36,619 nt of DNA from Colwellia sp. GTDB lineage: Bacteria; Pseudomonadota; Gammaproteobacteria; Enterobacterales; Alteromonadaceae. Positions 17,571-26,170 of the stretch are shown one piece after another. Position 1 is the first letter of the stretch, and every line of letters starts with the position of its first letter. A model generated the notes under the pieces. That model was not told the DNA's origin, did not search any database, and saw nothing but the letters and a program-made list of their open reading frames with translations. The position numbers were made by a program, and so were the translations under genes. The DNA is taken from positions 1-36,619 of the forward strand of contig DPHE01000052.1 of NCBI GenBank assembly GCA_003521815.1, given 5' to 3'.

Positions 17571-19016
17571 ATGGCAAATAACTTATATACCGCTGCAGAT
17601 GATCAGCAAGAAATGACTGTAATTGATGAAGCCTTATTAAAGCAAAAGCAAGCCTTTAGTCATGATCCTTATTTGTCAGCCCAAGCGCGTATTAATGATC
17701 TAACTAAGTTAAAGGTCGCTATTCTAGAACATCAAGATAAATTGGTACACGCGTTATCAAAAGATTTTGGTTGTCGCAGTGTTGATGACAGTAAAATGGG
17801 TGATTTACTGCCAACAATTATGGGCATTAACTATTCAATTAAGCATATTAAAAAGTGGATGAAACCGTCTAAAAGGCATGTTGGTTTGCTGTTTCAACCG
17901 GCAAAAGCCTTTGTTATGTACCAACCTTTAGGGGTTGTTGGTATTATTACTCCGTGGAATTATCCCTTGTTTTTATCGTTAGGGCCTTTAACAACGGCAT
18001 TGTCGGCCGGAAATCGTGCAATGATAAAAATGTCTGAGTTTACTCCGGCAACCAATGAAGTCATTAAAACATTACTTAGTGGTATTTTTTCAAATGATAA
18101 AGTAGCCCTGATAAATGGCGGTCCAGATGTTGCTATGCACTTCACCGCACAAGCTTTTGATCATTTGATTTTTACTGGATCAACGCGGGTAGGTAAAATT
18201 GTCATGGCGTCTGCAGCTAAAAATTTAACACCTGTTACGCTCGAATTAGGAGGGAAATCTCCGACGATTATTGATGATAAAGTAAATATTAAAGAAGCTG
18301 TATCACGTTTTATTTTGGGTAAAACCCTTAATGCGGGACAAACCTGTGTTGCCCCTGACTATATACTTTGTCCTTCTGGAAGGATTGATGAGTTAAAACA
18401 GGCGATAGATAAACAGTTCACTAAAATGTACCCTTGTGTTGCTAATAATAATGATTATGGCAGTATAATAAATGAAGCACAGTTACAGCGTTTGAGTCTA
18501 TGGCTTAGTGATGCGAAAGCTAAAGGCGCCATTGTAACGCCATTAGGTAATGATAGTGAACAAGAGTGCATTGCGGTAGGAAAAATTCCTCTGACGCTAG
18601 TAAATAACGTTAACGACGACATGATTTTGATGCAAGAGGAAATATTTGGTCCTGTGTTACCTATCGTTAGTTATGAAAAATTAGATGATGCAATCAAGTA
18701 TATAAATGATCGACCACGGCCATTGGCGTTATATTTATGTAGCCATGACAAGGCAACACAACAAACAGTATTAGAGCGAACTCATACAGGAGGCGTTTGT
18801 TTGAATGATGCCGCTATGCATGTTGCACAAGATGATATGCCATTTGGTGGTATTGGTCCTTCTGGTATGGGACATTATCATGGCCATGAGGGCTTTTTAA
18901 CATTATCAAAAGCAAAGTCAGTATTCAAAAAAGGTAAGGTAAATACTGCATCCAATGCTTTCCCTCCTTATGGTAAATTAGTGCATAAATTCATTTATAA
19001 TTTTTTTTTGAAATAA
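17571..19016 (+). CDS. aldehyde dehydrogenase, coniferyl aldehyde dehydrogenase-like
   Basis: An NAD(P)-dependent aldehyde oxidase of 481 residues, the short class 3-like type without an N-terminal extension. Key parts are VGIITPWNYPLFLSLGP with the oxyanion Asn near 130, NRAMIKMSEFTPAT, the cofactor loop FTGSTRVGKIV, LELGGKSPTII with general-base Glu about 225, and GQTCVAPDY with the nucleophile Cys about 259. EEIFGPVLPI and MPFGGIGPSGMG follow. It resembles CalB-type coniferyl aldehyde dehydrogenases, but the natural substrate is probably a fatty or aromatic aldehyde and cannot be fixed. AGGTG lies seven bases before the ATG. It is a single gene; about 205 bases separate it from the phosphate module. 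Confidence 0.9.
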   Translation: MANNLYTAADDQQEMTVIDEALLKQKQAFSHDPYLSAQARINDLTKLKVAILEHQDKLVHALSKDFGCRSVDDSKMGDLLPTIMGINYSIKHIKKWMKPSKRHVGLLFQPAKAFVMYQPLGVVGIITPWNYPLFLSLGPLTTALSAGNRAMIKMSEFTPATNEVIKTLLSGIFSNDKVALINGGPDVAMHFTAQAFDHLIFTGSTRVGKIVMASAAKNLTPVTLELGGKSPTIIDDKVNIKEAVSRFILGKTLNAGQTCVAPDYILCPSGRIDELKQAIDKQFTKMYPCVANNNDYGSIINEAQLQRLSLWLSDAKAKGAIVTPLGNDSEQECIAVGKIPLTLVNNVNDDMILMQEEIFGPVLPIVSYEKLDDAIKYINDRPRPLALYLCSHDKATQQTVLERTHTGGVCLNDAAMHVAQDDMPFGGIGPSGMGHYHGHEGFLTLSKAKSVFKKGKVNTASNAFPPYGKLVHKFIYNFFLK

Positions 19017-19090
19017 GAAATTGATATCGAGTTTTGAATTTTTCTTAACTCGCCATTCATTTTTATAACCGTATTTTCTTTGTAATAAAA

Positions 19091-19124
19091 CTGTCACATA
19101 ACTATCATATAATTCTATTAGATA
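19091..19124 (+). promoter_or_regulatory. candidate Pho box and -10 for the DUF47-pit operon
   Basis: CTGTCAC-ATAA-CTATCAT (19091-19108) has the two seven-base direct repeats with a four-base AT-rich spacer of the PhoB consensus CTGTCAT. After exactly ten further bases comes TAGATA (19119-19124), a weak -10 at the distance usual for PhoB-activated promoters. It lies about 100 bases before the phosphate genes. The match is by eye, with one changed base in each half. Confidence 0.55.
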
Positions 19125-19134
19125 AAAATTAACA

Positions 19135-19157
19135 TTCTAGGTGGAACTTACCTAGAA
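19135..19157. repeat. inverted repeat in the leader of the phosphate operon
   Basis: TTCTAGGT (19135-19142) and ACCTAGAA (19150-19157) pair perfectly around the loop GGAACTT. With one bulge the stem extends outward through TTAAC and GTTAA. It lies between the Pho-box candidate and the gene start, probably within the mRNA leader. There is no U tract, so it is not a standard terminator. Confidence 0.4.
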
Positions 19158-19221
19158 AAGTTAACATTGCCGGATAAATACGTTATTATCCGCCCTGAAA
19201 AATAATAAACTGGAAACCCTT

Positions 19222-19902
19222 ATGGCCAGAAACACAATATTAGGTGTATTTGCAAAGTCGCCTATTAAACCATTAGAAAAACATATTAGATTGGTTGTTA
19301 AATGTGGCAATCAACTTATTCCTTTTTTTACAGCTTGTTACGAACAAAACTGGAGTGAAGCGACCAAAGTTCGTCGTAAAATATCTAAGTTAGAACAAGA
19401 TGCTGATATATTAAAGCGTCAACTACGTTTAGAGTTACCCGGTGGCTTATTTATGCCTGTGGACAGAGCAGATTTACTCGAGTTGCTTACTCAACAGGAT
19501 AAAATAGCCAACCGTGCAAAGGATATTGCAGGGCGTGTTTTAGGTCGTAAATTAGAAATACCGACTAGTTTGCAAGCACAATTTTCAGCTTATTTAGCAC
19601 GTTGTATTGAAGCAACCGAAAAAGCAGCCGATGCAATTAACGAATTAGATGACTTGTTAGAAACAGGTTTTCGTGGTCGTGAAGTTGTATTGGTCGAAAA
19701 AATGATCAATCAATTAGATGAAATAGAAGACGATACTGATGCCATGCAAATTACGTTACGCAAAGATCTGCTTGCTTTAGAGCATGATTTAAATCCGGTT
19801 GATGTAATGTTTTTATATCAAATTATTGATTGGGTTGGCGACTTAGCCGATCTAGCTGAACGTGTTGGTGCACGTTTAGAAATACTTCTTGCTAGAAAAT
19901 AA
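19222..19902 (+). CDS. DUF47 / PhoU-like phosphate transport accessory protein
   Basis: A 226-residue, all-helical cytoplasmic protein of the TIGR00153/DUF47 (YkaA, Pit accessory) family. Seen are FAKSPIKPLEKHIRLVVKCG, the charged helix KVRRKISKLEQDADILKRQL, and the metal-site-like PVDRADLLELLTQQDKIANR and LDEIEDDTDAMQ segments found in PhoU relatives. Members are encoded directly upstream of PiT transporters and are thought to control them. Here the PiT gene starts 10 bases after the stop, a tight operon. TGGA lies about nine bases before the ATG. A candidate Pho box upstream suggests induction by phosphate limitation. Confidence 0.9.
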   Translation: MARNTILGVFAKSPIKPLEKHIRLVVKCGNQLIPFFTACYEQNWSEATKVRRKISKLEQDADILKRQLRLELPGGLFMPVDRADLLELLTQQDKIANRAKDIAGRVLGRKLEIPTSLQAQFSAYLARCIEATEKAADAINELDDLLETGFRGREVVLVEKMINQLDEIEDDTDAMQITLRKDLLALEHDLNPVDVMFLYQIIDWVGDLADLAERVGARLEILLARK

Positions 19903-19912
19903 GGGTTAACTA

Positions 19913-21178
19913 ATGGATATTTTACTTAACTCTGGTCACATATTAGTTATTATTGCTGCTGTTGTTGGCTTATTTATGGCGTGGGGGATTGGTGCTAATG
20001 ATGTAGCGAATGCAATGGGGACTTCTGTTGGTGCAAAAGCATTAACTATCAAGCAAGCTATTATTATCGCCATGATATTTGAATTTGCCGGTGCTTATTT
20101 AGCAGGCGGAGAGGTTACTTCAACTATTCGTAAGGGTATTATTGATGCCAGTTTCTTTATTGATTCACCTGAACTACTCGTTTTTGGTATGATTTCAGCC
20201 TTATTTGCTGCGGCTACATGGTTACTTATTGCGTCAGCATTAGGCTGGCCTGTATCGACTACACATTCAATTGTAGGTGCTATTGTTGGTTTTGCTGCAG
20301 TTGGCGTAAGTCCTGAAGCGGTTGAATGGAGTAAGGTTACTGGTATTGTTGGTAGTTGGGTTATAACACCACTTATTTCTGGTGTGATTGCTTTTATTAT
20401 ATTTAATAGTGCGCAAAAACTTATTTTTGATACAGAGAAACCACTGCAGCAAGCGAAACGCTGGGTGCCGTTTTATATGTTTTTAGTTGGTTTTGTACTG
20501 GCATTGGTCACTATCAAAAAGGGCCTTAAGCATATCAATTTACACATCGATAATGCTGATGGCTTCATTTATGCGACCATCACCGCAGTTATCGTTGCTA
20601 TTATCGGTAAGGTGTTTATTAGTCGCCTTAAGTTTGATGAATCAGCAGCACTTAAAACGCATTATGCCAATGTAGAAAAAGTGTTTGCGGTGTTAATGAT
20701 AGTAACGGCTTGTTGTATGGCATTTGCTCATGGTTCAAACGATGTTGCTAACGCTATTGGTCCACTAGCTGCAGTTGTTAGTATTGTTGATAACGGTGGT
20801 CAAATTGCGGCGAAATCGACTATTGCTTGGTGGATACTACCACTAGGTGGTTTTGGTATCGTTGCTGGTTTGGCTATTTTTGGTCACAAAGTTATGGCCA
20901 CTATTGGTCAAGGTATCACTCACTTAACACCGAGTCGTGGTTTTGCTGCAGAATTAGCTGCGGCTTGTACCGTAGTTATCGCTTCAGGTGCGGGTTTACC
21001 TATTTCAACCACACAAACCTTAGTTGGTGCCGTGTTGGGTGTAGGTATGGCTCGTGGTATTGCTGCTATTAATTTAGGTGTAGTACGTAATATCGTGGTA
21101 TCTTGGGTAATAACGTTGCCAATTGGCGCGGGACTGTCGATATTGTTCTTCTGGATGATGCAAGCTATTTTCACCTAG
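19913..21178 (+). CDS. pit: inorganic phosphate transporter, PiT family
   Basis: A 421-residue inner-membrane symporter for phosphate, likely as metal phosphate with H+ or Na+. Both inverted PiT signature repeats are present: GANDVANAMGTSVGAKAL near the N-terminus and AHGSNDVANAIGPLAAVVSI in the second half, together with GWPVSTTHSIVGAIVGF and GLPISTTQTLVGAVLG. About ten membrane segments can be traced, split by a short hydrophilic loop with DESAALKTHYANVEK. AAGGG precedes the ATG. It is cotranscribed with the DUF47 gene and followed by a clear terminator. Confidence 0.95.
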   Translation: MDILLNSGHILVIIAAVVGLFMAWGIGANDVANAMGTSVGAKALTIKQAIIIAMIFEFAGAYLAGGEVTSTIRKGIIDASFFIDSPELLVFGMISALFAAATWLLIASALGWPVSTTHSIVGAIVGFAAVGVSPEAVEWSKVTGIVGSWVITPLISGVIAFIIFNSAQKLIFDTEKPLQQAKRWVPFYMFLVGFVLALVTIKKGLKHINLHIDNADGFIYATITAVIVAIIGKVFISRLKFDESAALKTHYANVEKVFAVLMIVTACCMAFAHGSNDVANAIGPLAAVVSIVDNGGQIAAKSTIAWWILPLGGFGIVAGLAIFGHKVMATIGQGITHLTPSRGFAAELAAACTVVIASGAGLPISTTQTLVGAVLGVGMARGIAAINLGVVRNIVVSWVITLPIGAGLSILFFWMMQAIFT

Positions 21179-21208
21179 ATATAGCCGTCTTTAAAAACAC
21201 ACGAATAT

Positions 21209-21241
21209 AAAAAAGCCGTAACGTTTGTTACGGCTTTTTTT
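21209..21241. terminator. bidirectional rho-independent terminator
   Basis: AAAAGCCGTAAC and GTTACGGCTTTT form a perfect stem closed by GTTT, flanked by A6 on the left and T7 on the right. It separates the converging pit and PPIase genes and should work on both strands. Confidence 0.9.
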
Positions 21242-21302
21242 GTTATTTGTAGCTTAAGTTTATAACGTAAAGTTTATAAATTAAGTCAGGCTTTATTAGC
21301 CT

Positions 21303-21581
21303 TTAATCACGTGCTGTTACTTCGAGTAAATGATATCCAAACTGAGTTTTTACTGGACCTTGCACTTCATTAAGTGGTGCAGAAAATACCACTTTATCAA
21401 ATTCTGGAACCATTTGGCCAGGACCAAAAGTACCTAAATCACCACCTTGCGCTTTTGAAGGGCAGTTTGAGTGTTCTTTGGCTACTTCAGCAAAATCTTT
21501 TCCGTCTTCTATTTCTGTTTTTAATGCTAAACACTGCTCTTCAGTGTCAACCAATAAATGGCGTGCTGCCGCTTGTGACAT
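21303..21581 (-). CDS. ppiC: parvulin-type peptidyl-prolyl cis-trans isomerase
   Basis: A single-domain cytoplasmic parvulin of 92 residues, the length of E. coli PpiC. The fold signatures are ARHLLVDTEEQC with the active-site His, FAEVAKEHSNCPSKAQGGDL, GTFGPGQMVPEFDKVVF, and the C-terminal VKTQFGYHLLEV. There is no signal peptide, so it is not a SurA or PrsA type. GGGAAAAACT precedes the ATG. It is a single gene converging on pit. Confidence 0.95.
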   Translation of the reverse strand: MSQAAARHLLVDTEEQCLALKTEIEDGKDFAEVAKEHSNCPSKAQGGDLGTFGPGQMVPEFDKVVFSAPLNEVQGPVKTQFGYHLLEVTARD

Positions 21582-21728
21582 AGTTTTTCCCGTTACTTGT
21601 TATAATAAAATTGTGCTTACCATATCGTATTTTTCTTTGATTTTAAAGAGCTGTTGATTTAAATTACTCATACATTACTATACTCAAACAATTTCACACT
21701 GAACGATTAAGTTGGAATTATAAACTCT

Positions 21729-22483
21729 ATGAGCAATAGCACATTCAATAATAAAGAGTCTAACTTAAAGCACTTAAGCTACTTGTTGGCACTTGCCCAA
21801 AAACTTTTACTGTATGCTAATGAGTTTATGGTGTTTTCTCAGCAGTAAGGCTGTGATAATAGCGGTAGCATTAATCTTGGATGTATTCCCATAATCGCCC
21901 CTTTTTTACTCACCGATTTAGTACAAGCTTGCCAAAAAAGCTTACCCAATTTTGAATTATGCCTATGAGAAGATACTACTGAAAATTTACTTTTGCAGTT
22001 AGATCAAGGTGAAATTGATTGTATAATACTTGCTTTTCCAATTCCAAAAAATAATTTTTGTTCGAAAATATTAGGAAAAGATGATTTTTATATTCCTAGT
22101 GATGAAACGTTAGTGAAGCGTTTTCAGATGTCTTTAGACGACCAAAGCCTACCCGAAAAAAGTGTGTTTTACTCAATGAAGAACATTGTTTAACTGAGTA
22201 TAGAGTCTCAGTATGTAAACTAGAATATGCGTGTCTTATTAATAGCTTCTCCGCCTCAAGTTTAGCTACGTTAGTTCAAATGACAGCGTTTCATCACGGA
22301 GTTACCTTTTTACCTGAAATGGCTGTAAAGAAAGTTGTTGGTAAGTTAGAGGGAGTACTAATCAAACCTATGAAAGGCGAGGTATATAGAGAAATAGGTA
22401 TTGTATGGCGTAAAACTAGTATGCGTGAAGCGACATTTATGTCATTAGCTGATGTTGTTAGTGGCGTATTATTGAGGCAATAG
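21729..22483 (+). pseudogene. oxyR: decayed oxyR-like LysR-family regulator
   Basis: The pieces read in order as OxyR. LKHLSYLLALAQ is the start of the helix-turn-helix domain, but about 50 codons that should hold most of it are missing. NSGSINLGCIPIIAPFLL, LPNFELCL and LLLQLDQGEIDCIILAFPIP follow, then NEEHCLTEYRVSVC, SSLATLVQMTAFHHGVTFLP and a near-normal end at a TAG. In-frame stops occur at 21846-21848 (TAA) and 21966-21968 (TGA). A one-base deletion near 22164-22170 moves the reading frame by one. Two cysteines nine residues apart (codons 22187 and 22214) match the redox pair C199/C208 of E. coli OxyR. Without the DNA-binding domain it cannot act as a regulator. Downstream fragments of 66 and 67 codons remain open, but I consider them relics. 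Confidence 0.88.
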
Positions 22484-22563
22484 AAAACACCAATGTACTC
22501 AGATGAACTTGTTCTATACCTTATAAATAAAGGGCATTATAAACAAAGGTACGCCAGAAACAA

Positions 22564-22605
22564 AAAAGCAGATGATAATAACAAGGTTATTTATCATCTG
22601 CTTTT
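22564..22605. terminator. bidirectional rho-independent terminator (glcB side)
   Basis: AAAAGCAGATGATAA (22564-22578) and TTATCATCTGCTTTT (22591-22605) are perfectly complementary over 15 bases, with a further AAC/GTT pairing inside the loop. A runs to the left and T runs to the right allow termination on both strands. It lies 40 bases beyond the glcB stop. Confidence 0.88.
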
Positions 22606-22644
22606 ATTGTGTTTACTTAAGGTAAATAAGCTATATGGAAATAC

Positions 22645-24828
22645 TTATTTATTGTTAAGAAGCTCTTGTTTTTTATCTAATCGACATTGATGTAATAATG
22701 GCTCAGTGTAGCCACTTGGCTGTTCTGCACCACAAAATACTAAAGCAGATGCGGCTTTAAAAGCAATACTATTGGCAAAATCAACACTCATTGCTTGGTA
22801 GCTTGGATCACTTGCATTTTGACCATCAACAATTTTAGCCATTTTTTCTAAGCTGGCTTGTACTTGCTCTTGGCTACAAATGCCGTGATATAACCAGTTA
22901 GCAATATGTTGACTAGAAATACGTAACGTTGCTCTATCTTCCATTAGACCGACATCATTGATATCAGGTACCTTAGAACAACCAATACCTTGATCTACCC
23001 AACGTACAACGTAGCCTAAAATTCCTTGAGCGTTATTATCAAGTTCTTCTGTTATTTCTGCATCGGTCCAGTTAGTATCTGTTGCTAATGGAATGGTTAA
23101 AATATCATCTAAATTAGCACTTTCACGTTGCATTAAATCCTTTTGTAGCGAAAATACATCAATACGGTGGTAATGCAATGCGTGCAGAGTTGCTGCGGTT
23201 GGTGATGGAACCCAAGCAGTATTTGCTCCTGCTTCTACATGATTAATTTTTGTTGCGATCATGTTAGCCATTTGATCTGGAATAGGCCACATACCTTTAC
23301 CAATTTGAGCTTTTTGACTAAAACCACATGCTAAGCCAACATCTACATTATTATTTTCATAAGCGCCAATCCAAGGTGTTAACTTGATATCCGCTTTACG
23401 TGCCATTGGGCCGGCAGCCATTGAGGTATGAATTTCATCACCCGTCCGGTCTAAAAAGCCAGTGTTAATGAAGACAACGCGCTCTTTTGCAGCATGAATA
23501 CAATTTTTCAAATTAACACTAGTGCGTCGTTCTTCATCCATAATTCCCATTTTAACGGTATTACGTGGCAATGAGAATGCATCTTCAACACGGGCAAACA
23601 AAGTATCAGCAAACTGTACTTCATCAGGGCCGTGCATTTTTGGTTTAACAATGTAGATGGATGCTTCACTACTGTTACATAGCTTACCATTACCTTTTAA
23701 ATCATGTAGGGCAAGTAGACAAGTGACTACTGCATCCATTATTCCTTCAGGCACTTCACGACCTTGGCTGTCAATGATGGCGTTGTTGGTCATCAGATGT
23801 CCAACATTTCGTACGAACATCAAACTGCGACCTTTAAGCTGTACTGAACCGCCTGATAATGATTGATAGCTGCGGTCTTCATTCATTTTACGGGTAAATA
23901 CTTGGCCGTTTTTATGAATCTCTTCTGTCAAAGTTCCTTGCATTAACCCTAACCAGTTACGGTAGGCTACGACTTTATCTTCACCATCAACAGCAGCGAC
24001 AGAATCTTCACAATCCATTATGGTAGTAAGTGCTGATTCAAGTAGTATGTCACTTAACGTTGATGGCTCTGACTTTCCGATAACACTGTTGGCATCAAAT
24101 ACTAGTTCTAGGTGTAAACCATTATGTTTAAAAGCTAATGTGTTCGGTTGGCTAATGCTGCCAGTAAAACCAATAAAGGCATTACTTTCTTTTAACTGGC
24201 TTTGTTCGCCATTGGCTAAACTCACCATTAATTGTTGTTCATTTAAATGGTAGGCAACCGCGTCTTGATGGCTGCCATTAACTAATGGAATAGCTTGATC
24301 TAAAAAGTCTTTAGCATAACTGATTACTTTTTCGCCGCGAACAGGGTTATAACTAGCTGCTTTTTCTGCACCATCTTCACTACTAATAACGTCAGTGCCG
24401 TAAAGAGCATCATACAAGCTCCCCCAACGTGCATTGACAGCATTTAAAGCAAAGCGAGCATTCATAATAGGTACAACAAGTTGCGGGCCTGCAATAGTCG
24501 CGAGTTCAGCATCTACATTTTCTGTACTAATAGAAAAGTCATCAACTACAGGAGCAAGGTAGCCTATATCAGTTAAAAACTGTTTATAGCTGGCAAAGTT
24601 AAATTTATCGCCAAGATTATTTTTATGCCAAGTATCTATTTGAGTTTGTAAGTCATCTCGTTTAGCAAGTAATAGTGCATTTTCACCTGATAGATCGCTA
24701 ATGATTTTTGCAAAACTTTGCCAAAAATGTTCCGATGCTATGCCAGTATCTGGCAGCGCTTCACGTTCAATAAAATCATGTAGATTTTGATTTATGGTTA
24801 AACCTGCTAATTGAATTGTTTGGGTCAT
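22645..24828 (-). CDS. glcB: malate synthase G
   Basis: It condenses glyoxylate with acetyl-CoA to malate, the second step of the glyoxylate shunt. The 727 residues are typical of the single-chain G isoform (A isoforms are about 530). Visible are the magnesium and acid region LTTIMDCEDSVAAVDGEDKV, RKMNEDRSYQ, LKGRSLMFVRNVGHLMTN, KMGIMDEERRTSVNLKNCI, FINTGFLDRTGDEIHTSM, and the C-terminal catalytic part with RVVRW-like GYVVRWVDQGIGCSKVPDI. GTGAGG precedes the ATG. It is the only gene of its transcript and is probably coregulated with the isocitrate lyase at 27569. A palindromic operator-like array lies just downstream of its -10 box. Confidence 0.97.
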   Translation of the reverse strand: MTQTIQLAGLTINQNLHDFIEREALPDTGIASEHFWQSFAKIISDLSGENALLLAKRDDLQTQIDTWHKNNLGDKFNFASYKQFLTDIGYLAPVVDDFSISTENVDAELATIAGPQLVVPIMNARFALNAVNARWGSLYDALYGTDVISSEDGAEKAASYNPVRGEKVISYAKDFLDQAIPLVNGSHQDAVAYHLNEQQLMVSLANGEQSQLKESNAFIGFTGSISQPNTLAFKHNGLHLELVFDANSVIGKSEPSTLSDILLESALTTIMDCEDSVAAVDGEDKVVAYRNWLGLMQGTLTEEIHKNGQVFTRKMNEDRSYQSLSGGSVQLKGRSLMFVRNVGHLMTNNAIIDSQGREVPEGIMDAVVTCLLALHDLKGNGKLCNSSEASIYIVKPKMHGPDEVQFADTLFARVEDAFSLPRNTVKMGIMDEERRTSVNLKNCIHAAKERVVFINTGFLDRTGDEIHTSMAAGPMARKADIKLTPWIGAYENNNVDVGLACGFSQKAQIGKGMWPIPDQMANMIATKINHVEAGANTAWVPSPTAATLHALHYHRIDVFSLQKDLMQRESANLDDILTIPLATDTNWTDAEITEELDNNAQGILGYVVRWVDQGIGCSKVPDINDVGLMEDRATLRISSQHIANWLYHGICSQEQVQASLEKMAKIVDGQNASDPSYQAMSVDFANSIAFKAASALVFCGAEQPSGYTEPLLHQCRLDKKQELLNNK

Positions 24829-24872
24829 ATTTTCCTCACTTGCCTTGCTTGTGGCGTACTTTGTAAAAGCTT

Positions 24873-24907
24873 AATGAAAGTTTCATTGCTTAAATGAAAT
24901 GATTATA
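24873..24907 (-). promoter_or_regulatory. glcB -10 box with triple heptamer palindrome (operator or leader hairpin)
   Basis: On the plus strand three heptamers follow one another: AATGAAA (24873-24879), TTTCATT (24881-24887) and AATGAAA (24893-24899), making two overlapping perfect palindromes with spacers of one base and of five bases. A perfect minus-strand TATAAT lies at 24902-24907. Transcription toward glcB would therefore start inside the array, the place for a repressor site. In RNA the five-base spacer pair could also form a hairpin. No good -35 is visible, suggesting an activator. Confidence 0.55.
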
Positions 24908-25228
24908 TGGTGCCATCCTATTAACAATAGCTATAACTAGCAAGAGCGGTGAATTAATACCTATTATCAATTTAATGAATGTTATATATTTAATTATACA
25001 TTTCTTTTATGATAACTATTGTGGTTACTTAATAACCCTTAGTAAACCGACGCTAAGTGAGGGTAACTCTATTTTACTTTATGAATTTTGATGATAGCTT
25101 GCTCTTGAAAATATTGTATATCCATGCCACTTCAAGATGCGGGGTTCAGAGAGATTTAAAATCCAACATAAAGTGTTTCTAAATCAGCCTGATGATATTT
25201 AATTTTTCATTTGTAGCATTATTAGCAT
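24908..25228. other. intergenic region with one dispersed-repeat-like motif
   Basis: No gene is seen between the glcB promoter and the AEC transporter stop. The stretch is AT-rich with many stops in all frames. At 25118-25140 ATATCCATGCCACTTCAAG then ATGC resembles the arms of the hairpin at 32811-32860 and the ends of the element at 35138-35300. A weak stem with CTTAG and CTAAG arms lies near 25040-25060. Confidence 0.4.
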
Positions 25229-26170
25229 TTAATCAACTAGTTGCTTTAACATTGGCAATAAAAATGCCAGTGTAATGACTGAAAAAACTGTCGTTACCAT
25301 AATAGTAGCTGAAGATAGCGTCACTCTCGTATTATATTGTTGTGCCAGAACATAGACCATTGCTCCGGTAGGTAACGAAGATAAGAGTACAGCACTAGCA
25401 GTCCAATAGGGATCTAGATCCAACAGTAGTGCTAGGCTCCAGGTTGCCAATGGATGTATAATTAATTTAATTAGGCTTAACCAAGCTAGATCAAAACCTG
25501 CCCGTTGAACTTTTAATCCACTCAGAGACATACCCAATGCAAATAATGCTACTGGTGCTGCTGATGGAGCAAGCATATTCATAGGTGTTATAAACGCAGC
25601 AGGTAGGCTAAAACCTGAAAAAGAGACTAACATACCTAGTAGTGGGGCCATCATTATAGGATTTTTCAATAATGACTGTACTACTAGAGTTTTTACTTTT
25701 TCTAGGACTCCACCGTCACCGTTTTGTAGTTCAGACATTAGCGCTAAAAACAAAATAAAGGTTAAATTACTAGTCAAGGTTGCGATAATAACGGGTAGTG
25801 TGCCTCGATCTCCAAATAGGAAGTAAAAGATTGGTACGCCCATATAAACAGTATTGGCCCAGGCAGAATTAAGTGCAATAACTGTCCAGTCTAAAGGGGT
25901 ATCGAGTTTTAAACGGCGCCAACATAAAAAAGCTATCATGATGGCAATAATACAACCGCCCAGATAAACGGCAATGAAGTCCCAATGCAATATCGTCTGA
26001 ATATCCACAGAGACTGTTGAGGTAAACATCAGCGCGGGGACGGCGATGTAAAACACATACCGATTTAATGCGGAAGCACTAGATTCCTCTAACAAGCCAG
26101 AACGACTAGACCACCACCCCAATACCATTAACAAAAATACCGGAATAACAATATCTAACAGAAGTTGCAT
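25229..26170 (-). CDS. AEC family transporter (auxin efflux carrier/malate permease-like)
   Basis: An inner-membrane carrier of 313 residues with about ten hydrophobic segments. It starts MQLLLDIVIPVFLLMVLGWW, the usual AEC opening, and has ALNRYVFYIAVPALMFTS, NSAWANTVYMGVPIFYFLFG, MAPLLGMLVSFSGFSLPAAF, APVALFALGMSLSGL, KLIIHPLATW and SLPTGAMVYVLAQQYN. Some relatives move malate or malonate; the substrate here is unknown. The longest frame starts at a TTG (26194); ATG 26170 has TGGAA eight bases upstream and is preferred. It sits between glcB and a LysR gene on the same strand as both, so export or uptake of an organic acid linked to the shunt is possible. Confidence 0.87.
   Translation of the reverse strand: MQLLLDIVIPVFLLMVLGWWSSRSGLLEESSASALNRYVFYIAVPALMFTSTVSVDIQTILHWDFIAVYLGGCIIAIMIAFLCWRRLKLDTPLDWTVIALNSAWANTVYMGVPIFYFLFGDRGTLPVIIATLTSNLTFILFLALMSELQNGDGGVLEKVKTLVVQSLLKNPIMMAPLLGMLVSFSGFSLPAAFITPMNMLAPSAAPVALFALGMSLSGLKVQRAGFDLAWLSLIKLIIHPLATWSLALLLDLDPYWTASAVLLSSLPTGAMVYVLAQQYNTRVTLSSATIMVTTVFSVITLAFLLPMLKQLVD

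Noticed and set aside
20827..21072. 81-residue frame rich in Trp, Tyr, Cys and Arg within the phosphate transporter gene
   Set aside because: The odd composition is what a shifted frame of a Gly/Ala/Val-rich membrane protein gives; it overlaps pit on the same strand.
21993..22193. Separate 66-residue open frame
   Set aside because: It is an internal piece of the decayed oxyR-like gene, in frame with upstream OxyR-like residues and cut by the one-base deletion; no independent ribosome site is seen.
22280..22483. Separate 67-residue open frame
   Set aside because: It encodes the C-terminal end of the same OxyR-like pseudogene; the reading continues upstream without an ATG through the cysteine pair.
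22493..22690. 65-residue open frame after the pseudogene
   Set aside because: It runs through the bidirectional terminator hairpin and into the 3' end of glcB on the other strand, and has no family resemblance.
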